From: Alteromonas sp. KUL49
GTDB taxonomy: Bacteria > Pseudomonadota > Gammaproteobacteria > Enterobacterales > Alteromonadaceae
DNA: 64,000 bases
Direction of reading: 5' to 3'
Assembly: GCF_006538345.1 (NCBI RefSeq)
Contig: NZ_BJKL01000011.1
Location: 62,001 to 126,000 of the forward strand
The position numbers and the translations under genes are program-made. The notes under the pieces were generated by a model that was not told the DNA's origin, made no database searches, and saw only the letters and a list, made by a program, of their open reading frames with translations. Each line of letters opens with the position of its first letter. The first letter of the stretch is position 1. Positions 1 to 9,615 of this stretch are shown in pieces.

Positions 1-363
1 CAAGCAAGAAACTTTTTACGAGACCTGATTACCAAAGGCGACAAAGTCTTTATTTACCATTCTAGTTGTAAGCATGTAGGTATAGCTGGCGTTGCAGAGG
101 TTGTGGTGGGCGGATATCCAGATACTACTCAATTTGACCCTGAAGCCAAATATTACGACCCAAAATCATCACCTGATAACCCTCGTTGGTATCGTGTTGA
201 TGTAAAATTTGTCGAAAAGTTCTCACAAGTACTGCCACTGTCTACGATTAAATCATTGCCAGGTATTACCGAACTAGGTTTAGTTAAAAAGGGGCATAGG
301 CTATCTATCATGCCAGTGACTGACAGCGAGTGGGATTTGCTCTATAAAGCCGCTAAGGGTTGA
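1..363 (+). CDS. EVE domain protein, 5' end outside window
   Basis: The reading frame is open from the first base and ends at a TGA, giving 120 residues of the C-terminal part of a small protein. Residues such as GDKVFIYHSS, GIAGVAEV, YYDPKSS and NPRWYRVDVKF match the EVE domain (thymocyte nuclear protein 1 / YTH-related fold), which is thought to bind modified bases. The full family protein is about 150-160 residues, so only the N-terminus is missing. A start at position 103 (GTG) would cut the domain and is not credible. The role in bacteria is poorly known. The family assignment is fairly sure, the function is not. Confidence 0.85.
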   Translation, partial: QARNFLRDLITKGDKVFIYHSSCKHVGIAGVAEVVVGGYPDTTQFDPEAKYYDPKSSPDNPRWYRVDVKFVEKFSQVLPLSTIKSLPGITELGLVKKGHRLSIMPVTDSEWDLLYKAAKG

Positions 364-694
364 TGTTAAGTCGTTCGCTTGCAGATAAATAGGTCGTTAG
401 ACCAGTTGTTAAATGTATATTTGTCAGTGGTTTATAGGATTTAACCGGCAATAGGTATTAAATTTCATAAATCGACATAAAAGTGAAAATTGTAAACCCC
501 ATACTTTTCTGATTGACTGAAAGACAAGCTCATGGCTTTTCAAAAACATCTGTCAAAAAGCCAATCTGCTCAAAGGTAACAATTGAAAAAACAACAGTGG
601 ACGTTTCTGGTCGCTGTGGATTTTCACTCCATGAGTGAAGGCAACTCCCTTCACTTAACTTATTCGATAACGATTAGTGGTTTTGGGGTTTACT
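364..694. other. Intergenic region upstream of the CBM2 cluster
   Basis: 331 bases without a credible gene. The visible structure is a perfect hairpin in the leader, AGTGAAGG-N-CCTTCACT, at about 635-656, some 40 bases before the chosen start of the next gene. Its position in the 5' leader suggests an attenuator or mRNA-stability element, but nothing identifies a ligand. No certain promoter was picked out. Confidence 0.4.
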
Positions 695-2215
695 ATGGCT
701 AGTACTCGCGTTCAGCGGTTATTGTTATTACTCTCTTTACTGTTTTCTCATTCGCTGTTTGCTGCACAGTGCGATTATGTGATCAGTAATGAATGGAATA
801 CCGGTTTTACAGCATCAGTCACGATTACCAATGATTCTGCACAAGATATCAGTGGTTGGGTGGTCAACTTAGACTATCCAGACAGTTCAACTATCACCAA
901 CATGTGGAATGCTGATTTGAGCGGTTCGAATCCGTTCACTGCCTCCAACAAGGGCTATAATGGCAATCTGCGTGCCGGTAGCTCTATCAGTTTTGGGTTC
1001 AACGGACAAAAAGGTGTCAGTGGTAGTCCGGCAGTCATACCAAGTCTAAGTGGCGTGTGTAGCAATGTGACTGAGGAGCCTGAACCTCCGGTAACTGAAC
1101 TTGCCAGATGCGAATTCACCGTAGCCAACGAGTGGCAATCAGGTTTTACAGGCAAAGTTACGGTATACAACGACGACGCTGCGACAATAAATGGTTGGCA
1201 AGTGACTATGCTATTCCCCGATGCAACATCGGTGAGTGGCGCTTGGAACTCTAGTTTTTCAGGCGGTAATCCTTATACCTTTAATAACGCTAATTACAAT
1301 GCCAATGTTCCACCCAATGGAAGCCAAAGCTTTGGTTTTAACGCACAAAAGGGGACATCGGGCGGTGAGGTACAAATTCCTCAGCTTGGCGGGATCTGCG
1401 GAGAAATCGTTGAGGTTAACAATCCACCAACTGCTGTAGCTACGGCTACGCCTACTCAAGGTACCGCCCCATTGACGGTGACTTTCGACGGCACAGGCTC
1501 CACTGACGAGGAAGGCGATGCATTGACCTACCTCTGGTCATTTGAAGATGGCACCACGCAAAGCACTAGTGAGTTTTCCTATAGTTTCGAAACTGCGGGT
1601 GATTATCTCGTTAACTTGGTGGTTAACGACGGTGCTGATGACTCCGAAGCAGTCAGTGTTAGCATCAGTGTAACCGAGCCTATTCCCACAGGAACCTACG
1701 CATTAGACGGTGATAGCTCATCACTGTACTTTGTGTCTACTAAGAAAACCCACGTTGTTGAAACTCACACATTTACGTCGCTTACGGGCAGCATTAACGA
1801 GCAAGGAGAAGCACGGGTTGCTATCGACTTAGATTCGGTGGAGACAGGTATTGACGTTCGCAATCAACGAATGCGTGACTATTTGTTTGAAACGGCTTCT
1901 TTTGGTGAGGCAGTAATTACCGCACAAGTCGACGCCGGGCAACTGGCTGCCATGCAAGCTGGAGAGGTGGTTACTCAATTATTATCAGCAGATGTGGATT
2001 TACACGGCGTAGTTGTTCCTCTTGATTTAACGGTAAGAGTAACCAAGCTATCAGACACCACAGTACTGGTTCAAAATACTATGCCCATTAACATCAACGC
2101 TGCTGATTTTGCGTTGGTTGATGGCATTGAGCAACTCCGTAATTTAGCGGGTTTGAGTGTAATCAGTTACGCCGTGCCAACTAATTTTACTCTTGTATTT
2201 TCAACGCAACTGTAG
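695..2215 (+). CDS. Secreted CBM2-CBM2-PKD-YceI protein
   Basis: A 506-residue exported protein. The start is the ATG at 695 preceded by GGGG; the upstream in-frame GTG at 677 only lengthens the signal peptide (hydrophobic run of Leu/Ser, cleavage after SLFA). Two carbohydrate-binding modules of family 2 follow (about 25-125 and 139-235), each with the NEW..GF and W...F surface patterns typical of cellulose or chitin binders. A PKD domain lies at about 242-327 and a YceI-like domain at 333-506. YceI domains hold isoprenoid quinones or other lipids in a beta-barrel. CBM2 plus YceI recalls the Cbp2D/Cbp2E redox proteins of cellulolytic Cellvibrio and Saccharophagus (known from memory). No hydrolase domain is present, so a binding or electron-carrier role is inferred. 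It is 12 bases from the next gene, so one operon. Confidence 0.85.
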   Translation: MASTRVQRLLLLLSLLFSHSLFAAQCDYVISNEWNTGFTASVTITNDSAQDISGWVVNLDYPDSSTITNMWNADLSGSNPFTASNKGYNGNLRAGSSISFGFNGQKGVSGSPAVIPSLSGVCSNVTEEPEPPVTELARCEFTVANEWQSGFTGKVTVYNDDAATINGWQVTMLFPDATSVSGAWNSSFSGGNPYTFNNANYNANVPPNGSQSFGFNAQKGTSGGEVQIPQLGGICGEIVEVNNPPTAVATATPTQGTAPLTVTFDGTGSTDEEGDALTYLWSFEDGTTQSTSEFSYSFETAGDYLVNLVVNDGADDSEAVSVSISVTEPIPTGTYALDGDSSSLYFVSTKKTHVVETHTFTSLTGSINEQGEARVAIDLDSVETGIDVRNQRMRDYLFETASFGEAVITAQVDAGQLAAMQAGEVVTQLLSADVDLHGVVVPLDLTVRVTKLSDTTVLVQNTMPININAADFALVDGIEQLRNLAGLSVISYAVPTNFTLVFSTQL

Positions 2216-2227
2216 GGAGGACAGACG

Positions 2228-5200
2228 ATGAAAACTATAATGAATCGAATCTTCACCCTAGCCGCTGTCTCGCTGGTTACTGTCAGCCACGGGGCGTTAG
2301 CCAATCAGTGTGAGTATGAAATTGTTGATGAATGGAATCAGGGATTTAAAGCCGAAATCACCATAAGCAATGGTGGTGCACCCATTACCGACTGGCAAAT
2401 AGATTGGCAGTGGTCAAATGGGGAAACCTTCAACAATGGTTGGAACGCAAGTTACGATTGTAACGGCAGTGCATGTACCGTAACACCGCCATCCTGGTTC
2501 AACCAAATCAATACCAATAGTGTTTTTACCTTCGGCTTTATCGGTAATAAGCCCTCGGGAGCGACTGCAGTTCCTGAGTTAATGAGCGATGTTTGCGCAC
2601 CGGGAACCGGTGTTTCTACAGCAACTTGGATACTCGACGACAGCCTCTCTTCTATTCATTATGTCTCTGTGAAGAAAGACCATACGCCGGAAAATAACAC
2701 CTTTTCATCAGACGATGACGTCGCGCTACAAGGGAGCGTTTCGGCATCGGGAGAAGTGCGTTTTGCCATTGATTTAAATACGGTAAATACAGGCGTGGAT
2801 ATTCGCAACACTCGTTTACTCGCCTTGCTGTTTGAGACCGAATTCTTGCCTACCGCGTGGTTTACCGCTCAGTTGGATATGACTGAAGTTAACAGTCTGG
2901 TGGCGGGTGAGTTTAGCCAGCAAATTATCACTGGTGATTTAGTTATTCACGGTGCCCGTCAGGAAATTAGTGCAGAGGTGATGGTCGCAAAGCTCAGTGA
3001 CGACACACTTTCAGTCTCTTCAGTGCAACCTGTGGTGGTGGACAGTGATATGTTTGATATGGACGCAGGTATAGAAGCTCTGCGTTTAGTTGCTGGATTG
3101 TCATCTATCGGCGAGACCGTTCCTGTGTATTTCCATTTGCAATTTAACAGCAATGAAGCAGGTCAAGCTATTGCAGTGCCTAGCGTACCAAATGCGCCAA
3201 CAGGATTGGCAGGTACCTTTGACGAGGTTAATTTACAAGCTAACTTGAGCTGGCAAGACAACAGTAACAATGAGTCGCTCTACTTAGTACGACGAAGAGA
3301 AGTAGGTGGCCAATGGCAAACTATTGCTGAGCTTGGCGAACAGGCTAATGCTCTTATTGAAGCGCTACCTGATGCTGGGGAGTTTGATTACAAAGTTATC
3401 GCTGTTAACCAAGGCATGCCATCGTTACCGTCAAATGAGGTATTGGTGACAGTCACACAGGGTAATCAAGTAGTGCGCGGCATGCAGTTGTTCCAGAACA
3501 ATTGTGCGGGCTGTCATGGCGTAAGTGGTGAGGGTATCGGTGGGAATCCACCACTGAATACCGAGAGAAGCTTACCGGACATGATTGATTACATCCGTGA
3601 CTTTATGCCTTTAGGTGATCCCACGAGTTGTGACCAAGCCTGCGCTGAAGACCTCGCCACTTATATCGAAACCCTGTGGGTGAGAGATGTGGTGTGTGAT
3701 GTGTCATTAACGCCAGTGAGTTATGGTGCAAGGCAGCTTAAAATACTCACCCGCTTTGAATATCAAAATACGGTAGAAGATCTCGTTGGTATTGATTACG
3801 AGGTATCGACTGGGCTATCAGCTGACTCACAAGTTGGGTTCTTCCTCAACAATACACAGGCCGCAATGGTACCAACTGCTTACAGTAATTATTTGTTAGT
3901 GGCTGAGGAAGTGGCCGATTGGTCTGCACAGCGAGATTTTGCACCTATGCTGTCTTGCACAGCCTATGACCAGAACTGTGCTGATAGTTTTGTAGACGAT
4001 GTTGCGCCTAAATTTTTCCGAAGACCACTTACTGAGGATGAGTCCAGTGCCTATTCAGCTATTGCTGATGGCAGCGAGACCGGAGGTGATGTTAAAGCGG
4101 GGATTACTCTTGCACTGGAAGGCTTGTTGTCTTCGCCTCAATTCCTATACCGCCACGAGCTAGGTGAGAGCAATCCTGCCAATACTCAAATCGATAGTGA
4201 TGCCTTTGAGTTAACATCGTATGAGATGGCAACGTTCCTTGCTTATACCTTCACTGGCAGTACGCCAGACGACATTCTGCTTGCTGCTGCGGCCAACGAT
4301 GAACTTCGAACTACTGCTAATATTGTTGCTCAAGCAGAGCGTTTGGCAGGTAACGCCAACGGTATCATGGGACAATTCATCGGTGGGTGGTTAGGCACCA
4401 ATAGCCTTGACCAAGCTGCAAAAGATCCTGACGTTTGGCCGGGTTTTGATGAGCTAGTGCCTCATATGCAAAATGAGATTAACACAACGTTTGCTCACAT
4501 TATGTTAGACCCAGACCAGTCGTTTGGCGCTCTGTACAACAGTAATTTCACCTTCTTGAACGAAGTTCTCGCTACCCATTATGGTATTGACGGTGTTACC
4601 GGCGAGACAATGCAAAAAGTCGATACGGTAGACCGCGGAGGTATTTTGGCTAGCGGTGCATTTATGGCCCGTTGGGGCGAGGCCGTTGAAACGTCACCGA
4701 TACTTCGTTCGGTGCGTGTGCGTCGCAGAATGATGTGCCAAGACCAACCGGATCCTCCTGCTGGCACATTTGCCGCTAGAGAAGAAAAGCTCGCTGAACT
4801 CGCGGAGCTCTTGCAGCAACCTACGACCACAAACCGGTTGAAGTACCATAGGCTTACAGAAGATGCCCCTTGTACTAACTGTCACACCCAATATATCAAT
4901 CCCCTTGGCTTTGGTATGGAAGACTTCGACACCGTGGGTAGAGTAAGGAGTCAAGATTTGAATGGAAACACCATTAATGCCGCTGGAGAACTTTACGCAC
5001 CCGAAAGTTATAGCAATGTGGATGAAGTGCGTTACTTCGATGGCTCTATGGAACTAGGGAGCGTGCTTGCCGGGTTAGATTCGGCCCAATCCTGTCTGCC
5101 TAAACAGCTCTTTAGATATGTGATGGGAGTGGGTCATCAAGACATAGACCCTGCAAACCCTGAAGGGGTTGAGATGAGTGATGAGGAAAAATCAGGTTAC

Positions 5201-5320
5201 ACCTGCGAAGTGGATGCACTGACTGACACTATGCTCAACGAGAGTCCGCGAGCCATGTTCGAGAAGTTTGGTTCTTTGGAAGCGGTGCGTTATCGCAAAG
5301 CTTGGGTTAGAGAAAATTAA
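2228..5320 (+). CDS. Secreted CBM2-YceI-FN3-cytochrome c-PSD (DUF1592) protein
   Basis: A 1030-residue exported multidomain protein. The ATG at 2228 follows a strong AGGGAGGA site. Order: signal peptide to about residue 25; CBM2 (27-125, with NEWNQGF-like EWNQGF); YceI-like domain (133-305); fibronectin type III-like domain (318-408); a heme c site CAGCH at 426-430; then the planctomycete-type set DUF1587 (near 503), DUF1595 (near 593), DUF1592 (630-740), DUF1588 (775-850) and DUF1585 (950-1020). A second CTNCH lies at 882-886. The PSD/DUF1592 set usually pairs with a DUF1552 protein, as in the next gene. It has a cellulose-binding head, a quinone-type pocket and at least one heme on one chain, so extracellular electron transfer on polysaccharide is inferred. 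No substrate can be read from the sequence. Confidence 0.85.
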   Translation: MKTIMNRIFTLAAVSLVTVSHGALANQCEYEIVDEWNQGFKAEITISNGGAPITDWQIDWQWSNGETFNNGWNASYDCNGSACTVTPPSWFNQINTNSVFTFGFIGNKPSGATAVPELMSDVCAPGTGVSTATWILDDSLSSIHYVSVKKDHTPENNTFSSDDDVALQGSVSASGEVRFAIDLNTVNTGVDIRNTRLLALLFETEFLPTAWFTAQLDMTEVNSLVAGEFSQQIITGDLVIHGARQEISAEVMVAKLSDDTLSVSSVQPVVVDSDMFDMDAGIEALRLVAGLSSIGETVPVYFHLQFNSNEAGQAIAVPSVPNAPTGLAGTFDEVNLQANLSWQDNSNNESLYLVRRREVGGQWQTIAELGEQANALIEALPDAGEFDYKVIAVNQGMPSLPSNEVLVTVTQGNQVVRGMQLFQNNCAGCHGVSGEGIGGNPPLNTERSLPDMIDYIRDFMPLGDPTSCDQACAEDLATYIETLWVRDVVCDVSLTPVSYGARQLKILTRFEYQNTVEDLVGIDYEVSTGLSADSQVGFFLNNTQAAMVPTAYSNYLLVAEEVADWSAQRDFAPMLSCTAYDQNCADSFVDDVAPKFFRRPLTEDESSAYSAIADGSETGGDVKAGITLALEGLLSSPQFLYRHELGESNPANTQIDSDAFELTSYEMATFLAYTFTGSTPDDILLAAAANDELRTTANIVAQAERLAGNANGIMGQFIGGWLGTNSLDQAAKDPDVWPGFDELVPHMQNEINTTFAHIMLDPDQSFGALYNSNFTFLNEVLATHYGIDGVTGETMQKVDTVDRGGILASGAFMARWGEAVETSPILRSVRVRRRMMCQDQPDPPAGTFAAREEKLAELAELLQQPTTTNRLKYHRLTEDAPCTNCHTQYINPLGFGMEDFDTVGRVRSQDLNGNTINAAGELYAPESYSNVDEVRYFDGSMELGSVLAGLDSAQSCLPKQLFRYVMGVGHQDIDPANPEGVEMSDEEKSGYTCEVDALTDTMLNESPRAMFEKFGSLEAVRYRKAWVREN

Positions 5321-5341
5321 GTTAGGACATCACAGGAGATT

Positions 5342-6577
5342 ATGATGAAAGATTCTAAAGATTATCAGATGAAGATGTCCCGACGCAGCGTGTTAAAAAC
5401 CTTTTTAGCATCGGGTATTTCTAAAGCCATGGTAATGCATTCCCCTCTGGTGGCGGGGATGTTGTTTGCTCGACATGCCGATGCGCAAGAAGGTGGGCCG
5501 AACAAGTCTGTCGCTGTATATGTGCCGGGCGGTGGTATTCACGATTTTTGGGCACCTACTCAGTCGGGTGGTGAATTGACAATGGGGCCAATGTCGATGG
5601 GATATGACGGCGTTAAGCAAGAGTGTAATTTCTTGCTGAACATGTCCCATGAAAGTGCGGGCCATGGTCGTCAACCACGGATCTTATCCAACAGTTGGGG
5701 TGGAAGTGGAGCTGACACCTACGATGTATACATGGGTAAACAGCTTGGACCGGATATGCCATTTACCTATATGAACTTAGGTGTGCACAGTAATGGCAAT
5801 GGCTACTTGACCCGTGACGGTAATACGCAGATCCCATTTGAAGACAACCCATTCACAGCATTTAAGTTGTTTTTTGGTACTAACAGCGGGGGTAGCGAGA
5901 AAACGCCTATTTTGGACGCCCATGCGGCTGCTCTTAATGCCATTAAATCCAAACTGGCAGGCTATGAGGTTGAGCGTATGGAGTCTCACCTTGATGCGAT
6001 TTCTGACACCCAGCGGCGTTTAGATGACTTAGCTGGTGGTGTCACTTGTTCTGCGGCTCCCGACGATACAAGCTTTCCACTGACTCACGATACCTTTAGC
6101 CAGCAGGCGCGAATGCAGGCAGATATTATTGTGGCAGCGCTAAAATGTAATATTACCAGCTCAGCGTCATTAGCCTTTGGTAATCATCAGTCTCAATTCC
6201 GTATTCCTGAATTGTCGTACCAAGGGAGTTACCATCAGTCCATACATGGAGGCAGCGGCGGCTTACCTAATTACCCTTACTACACTGAAATGCGTAATCA
6301 CTTGGGAAGTTTAACGGCTTATCTTATCGGTAAATTAAGAGACGAAGGGATATTAGATTCAACCATGGTGGTTGAAACCACTGACATGGGGCATGCAGAC
6401 AAACACAGCTCTGCTGACGTGCCTTTCTTGATTGCTGGTGGAGGCAGTAATGTCAATCGTGGGGTGACCACTCCCGCGGGTTCTAGCTACAACCAGCTTG
6501 ACGTTTTACATACGGCCGCACAGGCGTGTGGTGTATCGTTACCTTATGGAAGCACTATTCCCGGGGTACTGGTTTAA
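5342..6577 (+). CDS. Tat-exported DUF1552 protein
   Basis: 411 residues. Two adjacent ATG codons (5342, 5345) follow AGGAG; 5345 has the better spacing. The N-terminus has a twin-arginine motif SRRSVLK followed by a hydrophobic stretch ending at HADA, so export is folded, through Tat. The rest matches DUF1552, a family related to sulfatase/DUF1501-type phosphatase folds, with conserved pieces such as GNHQSQFR, HQSIHGG and TTDMGHADKHS. DUF1552 genes are regularly found directly behind DUF1592/DUF1588/DUF1585 genes, as here (21 bases after it). Tat export fits a metal or cofactor loaded in the cytoplasm. The function of the family is unknown. Confidence 0.85.
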   Translation: MMKDSKDYQMKMSRRSVLKTFLASGISKAMVMHSPLVAGMLFARHADAQEGGPNKSVAVYVPGGGIHDFWAPTQSGGELTMGPMSMGYDGVKQECNFLLNMSHESAGHGRQPRILSNSWGGSGADTYDVYMGKQLGPDMPFTYMNLGVHSNGNGYLTRDGNTQIPFEDNPFTAFKLFFGTNSGGSEKTPILDAHAAALNAIKSKLAGYEVERMESHLDAISDTQRRLDDLAGGVTCSAAPDDTSFPLTHDTFSQQARMQADIIVAALKCNITSSASLAFGNHQSQFRIPELSYQGSYHQSIHGGSGGLPNYPYYTEMRNHLGSLTAYLIGKLRDEGILDSTMVVETTDMGHADKHSSADVPFLIAGGGSNVNRGVTTPAGSSYNQLDVLHTAAQACGVSLPYGSTIPGVLV

Positions 6578-6585
6578 ATAAGGAA

Positions 6586-6624
6586 GACAGCGCAGTTTGC
6601 GATGGCAAACTGCGCTGTCTCTTT
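6586..6624. terminator. Bidirectional terminator hairpin
   Basis: A perfect 15-bp stem (6586-6600 with 6605-6619) around a GATG loop, followed on the plus strand by CTTTT. It sits between the convergent DUF1552 gene and the DoxX-like gene, so it probably ends both transcripts. Confidence 0.8.
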
Positions 6625-6641
6625 TCACAACACTGAATGTG

Positions 6642-7085
6642 TTAGGGTTTTCCCACACTCAATAAGGTATCTGCGTCACGCAGCAAGTAAAGTGCGAAAC
6701 ACGCAGCCCACATTGGCCATGCGGCAAAAAACAGTAAGTTATTAAAGGCATCGATATACACGGGGAAAGACGCGAGTGTTGAACCGCCGTGCATCAAAAA
6801 TATGAGTCCGTAAGTTAAACGTTTCGCCAATCCTGCGACAAAAGCAATGACGAGTAGTAGCTGTGCGATCCCCACGCCATAAATGATGATTTCAGACAAA
6901 CCGCCTACGCCGTAAAAGTATTCGAATACTTTCATTCCGTGTGCTGGATTGACAAATTTATCCAGTGTCCAAACAAACATTACAATAAAAATGCCGATCC
7001 TAAGTGCAAGTAAAGCCATCGGAAGTCTATTCTTTATGGTATCTGAAACATCGGGAGTTGATTGATTAAATAAATTCATTTGCAT
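6642..7085 (-). CDS. DoxX-like integral membrane protein
   Basis: 147 residues with four predicted membrane helices: LLALRIGIFIVMFVW, the IIIYGVGIAQLLLVIAFVA region, a helix after RLTYG, and LLFFAAWPMWAACFALYLL. Length and layout resemble the DoxX / DUF6041-like four-helix family, whose members are linked to thiol or quinone redox chemistry, but no catalytic motif is visible. The start is either of two ATG codons two residues apart (7085 or 7079). The gene is divergent from the TonB-dependent receptor, sharing a 150-base control region. The family assignment is tentative. Confidence 0.6.
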   Translation of the reverse strand: MQMNLFNQSTPDVSDTIKNRLPMALLALRIGIFIVMFVWTLDKFVNPAHGMKVFEYFYGVGGLSEIIIYGVGIAQLLLVIAFVAGLAKRLTYGLIFLMHGGSTLASFPVYIDAFNNLLFFAAWPMWAACFALYLLRDADTLLSVGKP

Positions 7086-7235
7086 GCAAACTATTCTGTT
7101 GTTAGTGTGTCGATAAAGAACGGGCTAAAACAGAATTACTTTCACAACCAAGAAAAATAATTGCTCTGAAATTTAATTGGTTGCGTATCGGTCTACTTGG
7201 CCATTCGCGGTCTACATCTACTTGGAATACAAAGA

Positions 7236-9590
7236 ATGAAAAAAACATTGGGAATGAGCGCTGCACTGGGCTTAAGTTTAGTTTCTCTGGCGATTAGCCA
7301 TGCCTTGCACGCACAGACCATTGACGAAAGCGACGTTGAAGTTGTCGAGGTGAAAGGCGCAAAGCAGGTTAGTAGCCTAAATCCTGGTCAAAACACACTT
7401 AACGGCTTGTTTGGCAGCGGTATGAGTGCCAGCGAAGTGCCGCGCTCTGTGACCTCGTTGTCATCAGAGGCAATGGCGACACTTAACATCACCACACTGC
7501 ACGATATTGTGAAAGCAGCACCTAATACGTACGCATCTAGTGGCTTTGGCACACCGAGTTTGCCGAGTATTCGCGGTCAGTTAGGAGAGTTATTCCAAGA
7601 TGGCGTGCGCCGTCAAGCAGGCAACAACGGATTCGGTCTACCTTTGTCTTTTAACAGTGTTGAACAAATTGATGTAGTAAAAGGTCCGTCACCTGTACTG
7701 TTCGGCAGCACACAACGCAATGGCGGTTTTGTCAATTTACAAACCAAAGTCGCGCCTACTGAAGGTCAGTCTGGCCGTGTGATGCTCCGTGCTGGGCGAT
7801 GGGATGACTACACGGCTACCTTTGATTACGGAACCGCTATTGATGAAGGTAAATCAGGTATCAGGGTGAGCGCTGAGTGGCGTGACAGCGACAGCTTTTT
7901 TAATTATGTAGAACAAGACAGTCAGAATCTATTCATTGCCTATCGTTATGCGCCGTCTGAGCAGCTCACATGGGACGTAAGTGCCGAATACTACGATGCT
8001 GATTACCCAGATATTGCTGGTATCAATCGACCTACTCAAAACCTTATCGATAATGGCTTATATATTACAGGGCAGGGTGTTCAGGCAAATGGCTCAACCG
8101 TACCCGGTGCAGGTGCCATTATTTCTCCTACCGGAGAAGTGCGCATTGCTCGCAGTAATGTGTTTGTGCACCCAGACGATATCAATGGTGCAGACACAAC
8201 AATTTTGCGCAGTAAGGTAAACTACGTGTTGTCTGACACTATGACTTTGCGCAACGTCACTTATTTTCAAACTCTCAGTAGAGAGGAATTAGCACAAAAC
8301 AGTTTTGTTGAAATTATTGATAGTGCTAAAACCTTCGAAAACCGTACTGAACTTGACTGGGAAGTGTCGGACTCTCAGTTGACTACCGTGGGCCTAGCCC
8401 TTCGATACAATGACGTATTAGGGTACAGTCAGTTCACCACCGAAGCTGACAACCCTGTGGACCTAACCGGGCCACTGACTAATCGAGTGATCCCACTGAC
8501 TGACGCACAGAAAGCGCGATTAATAGAGCTTCGTCCGGGCGTGTTTGTTTCGCCAGGAGCGCAATATGATATCGATGGTGATGGCAGTGGTGACTTTAAT
8601 TTGTCTGACACTACGGATTCAACTTCATGGCAAACAGGGCTATTTGTTCAGCAACGTTCTAAGTGGAGCGAGAATTTCTCGACTATTGCCGGTATGCGTG
8701 TTGATTATTACGATGTTGAAGCTAGAGATCCACTAGCCCCTCAAGGACAAGTCGCTGCAAGCGATACCCATTCAGACACCTTAACAAGCTACCAATTAAG
8801 TGCGAATTACACCCTAAATCCAGACGTTACATTATATGCGGCATGGTCTGAAAATGACGCTACGTCAAATAGTATGGCTGGCGGTACAGTGCTTGGCGGC
8901 GGTAACCAAATCGACTCGCAAAACTTTAAAACTCAAAACACCCTATATGAAGTCGGCGTGAAGTATGCGCCAAGTGATACTTGGTATGCAGAAGCGTCTG
9001 TCTTTGACCAAACCAGAAGTTTGAGAAATCGCGATGGCAGTAACAGTGGTGTGGAAACTCAAGGTGCAGAACTTCAGGTGTTTTATCAGGGAGATGCTGT
9101 ATGGGTAAACGCTGCGTACAGCTATCTTGATGCAAGATTTGATGATTCCGTTGCATTCCAAGGCACATCTCAAGTGGCTGACGCATTCGATAACAGTCGT
9201 CCCGACATCATCCAGGGGACTGGTGTCGGGTCGCCATCGTTCACTGCATTTGCCGCATCGAATCAACGTGTTCAAGGTATTCCTGATCATATGGTAACGG
9301 TAAATACAGGCTGGCAGGTGACTGAGCTAATTGAGCTAGGCGCGTCTGCGTTGTTTACTCAATCCTTCCCGCTAGACTTTTTAGCCACCGTGAATATTCG
9401 CGACCAGTTTAACCTAGACTTGTGGGCAGATTATGCAGCCACAGACAGTGTGCGTGTGCGCTTAGATGTGATTAACGCCACCGATGAAGAAAATTGGCAG
9501 CCAGTATTTGAAGGGGGCTATTTTGGCGCTACGCTAGTTATGCCCAACTTACCACGTCATGTTCAAGTGTCGGCACAGTACTCGTTTTAA
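7236..9590 (+). CDS. TonB-dependent receptor, siderophore type
   Basis: 784 residues from the ATG at 7236, where a signal peptide begins (MKKTLGMSAALGLSLVSL, cleavage near HAQT). The longer frame opening with TTG at 7197 is not needed. The plug domain has the usual VPRSVTSLS, the RGQ element and VVKGPSPVLFGS; the C-terminus ends in the beta-barrel signature with terminal Phe (SAQYSF). The FQDGVRR and ATNEEN-like barrel strands are closest to ferric siderophore receptors, but marine TonB receptors also take up sugars and vitamins, so the substrate is open. The next gene starts 25 bases downstream, so it may lead the following operon. No Fur box was recognised. Confidence 0.85.
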   Translation: MKKTLGMSAALGLSLVSLAISHALHAQTIDESDVEVVEVKGAKQVSSLNPGQNTLNGLFGSGMSASEVPRSVTSLSSEAMATLNITTLHDIVKAAPNTYASSGFGTPSLPSIRGQLGELFQDGVRRQAGNNGFGLPLSFNSVEQIDVVKGPSPVLFGSTQRNGGFVNLQTKVAPTEGQSGRVMLRAGRWDDYTATFDYGTAIDEGKSGIRVSAEWRDSDSFFNYVEQDSQNLFIAYRYAPSEQLTWDVSAEYYDADYPDIAGINRPTQNLIDNGLYITGQGVQANGSTVPGAGAIISPTGEVRIARSNVFVHPDDINGADTTILRSKVNYVLSDTMTLRNVTYFQTLSREELAQNSFVEIIDSAKTFENRTELDWEVSDSQLTTVGLALRYNDVLGYSQFTTEADNPVDLTGPLTNRVIPLTDAQKARLIELRPGVFVSPGAQYDIDGDGSGDFNLSDTTDSTSWQTGLFVQQRSKWSENFSTIAGMRVDYYDVEARDPLAPQGQVAASDTHSDTLTSYQLSANYTLNPDVTLYAAWSENDATSNSMAGGTVLGGGNQIDSQNFKTQNTLYEVGVKYAPSDTWYAEASVFDQTRSLRNRDGSNSGVETQGAELQVFYQGDAVWVNAAYSYLDARFDDSVAFQGTSQVADAFDNSRPDIIQGTGVGSPSFTAFAASNQRVQGIPDHMVTVNTGWQVTELIELGASALFTQSFPLDFLATVNIRDQFNLDLWADYAATDSVRVRLDVINATDEENWQPVFEGGYFGATLVMPNLPRHVQVSAQYSF

Positions 9591-9615
9591 CGGGTACTGA
9601 TAGGAGATAAAAAAT

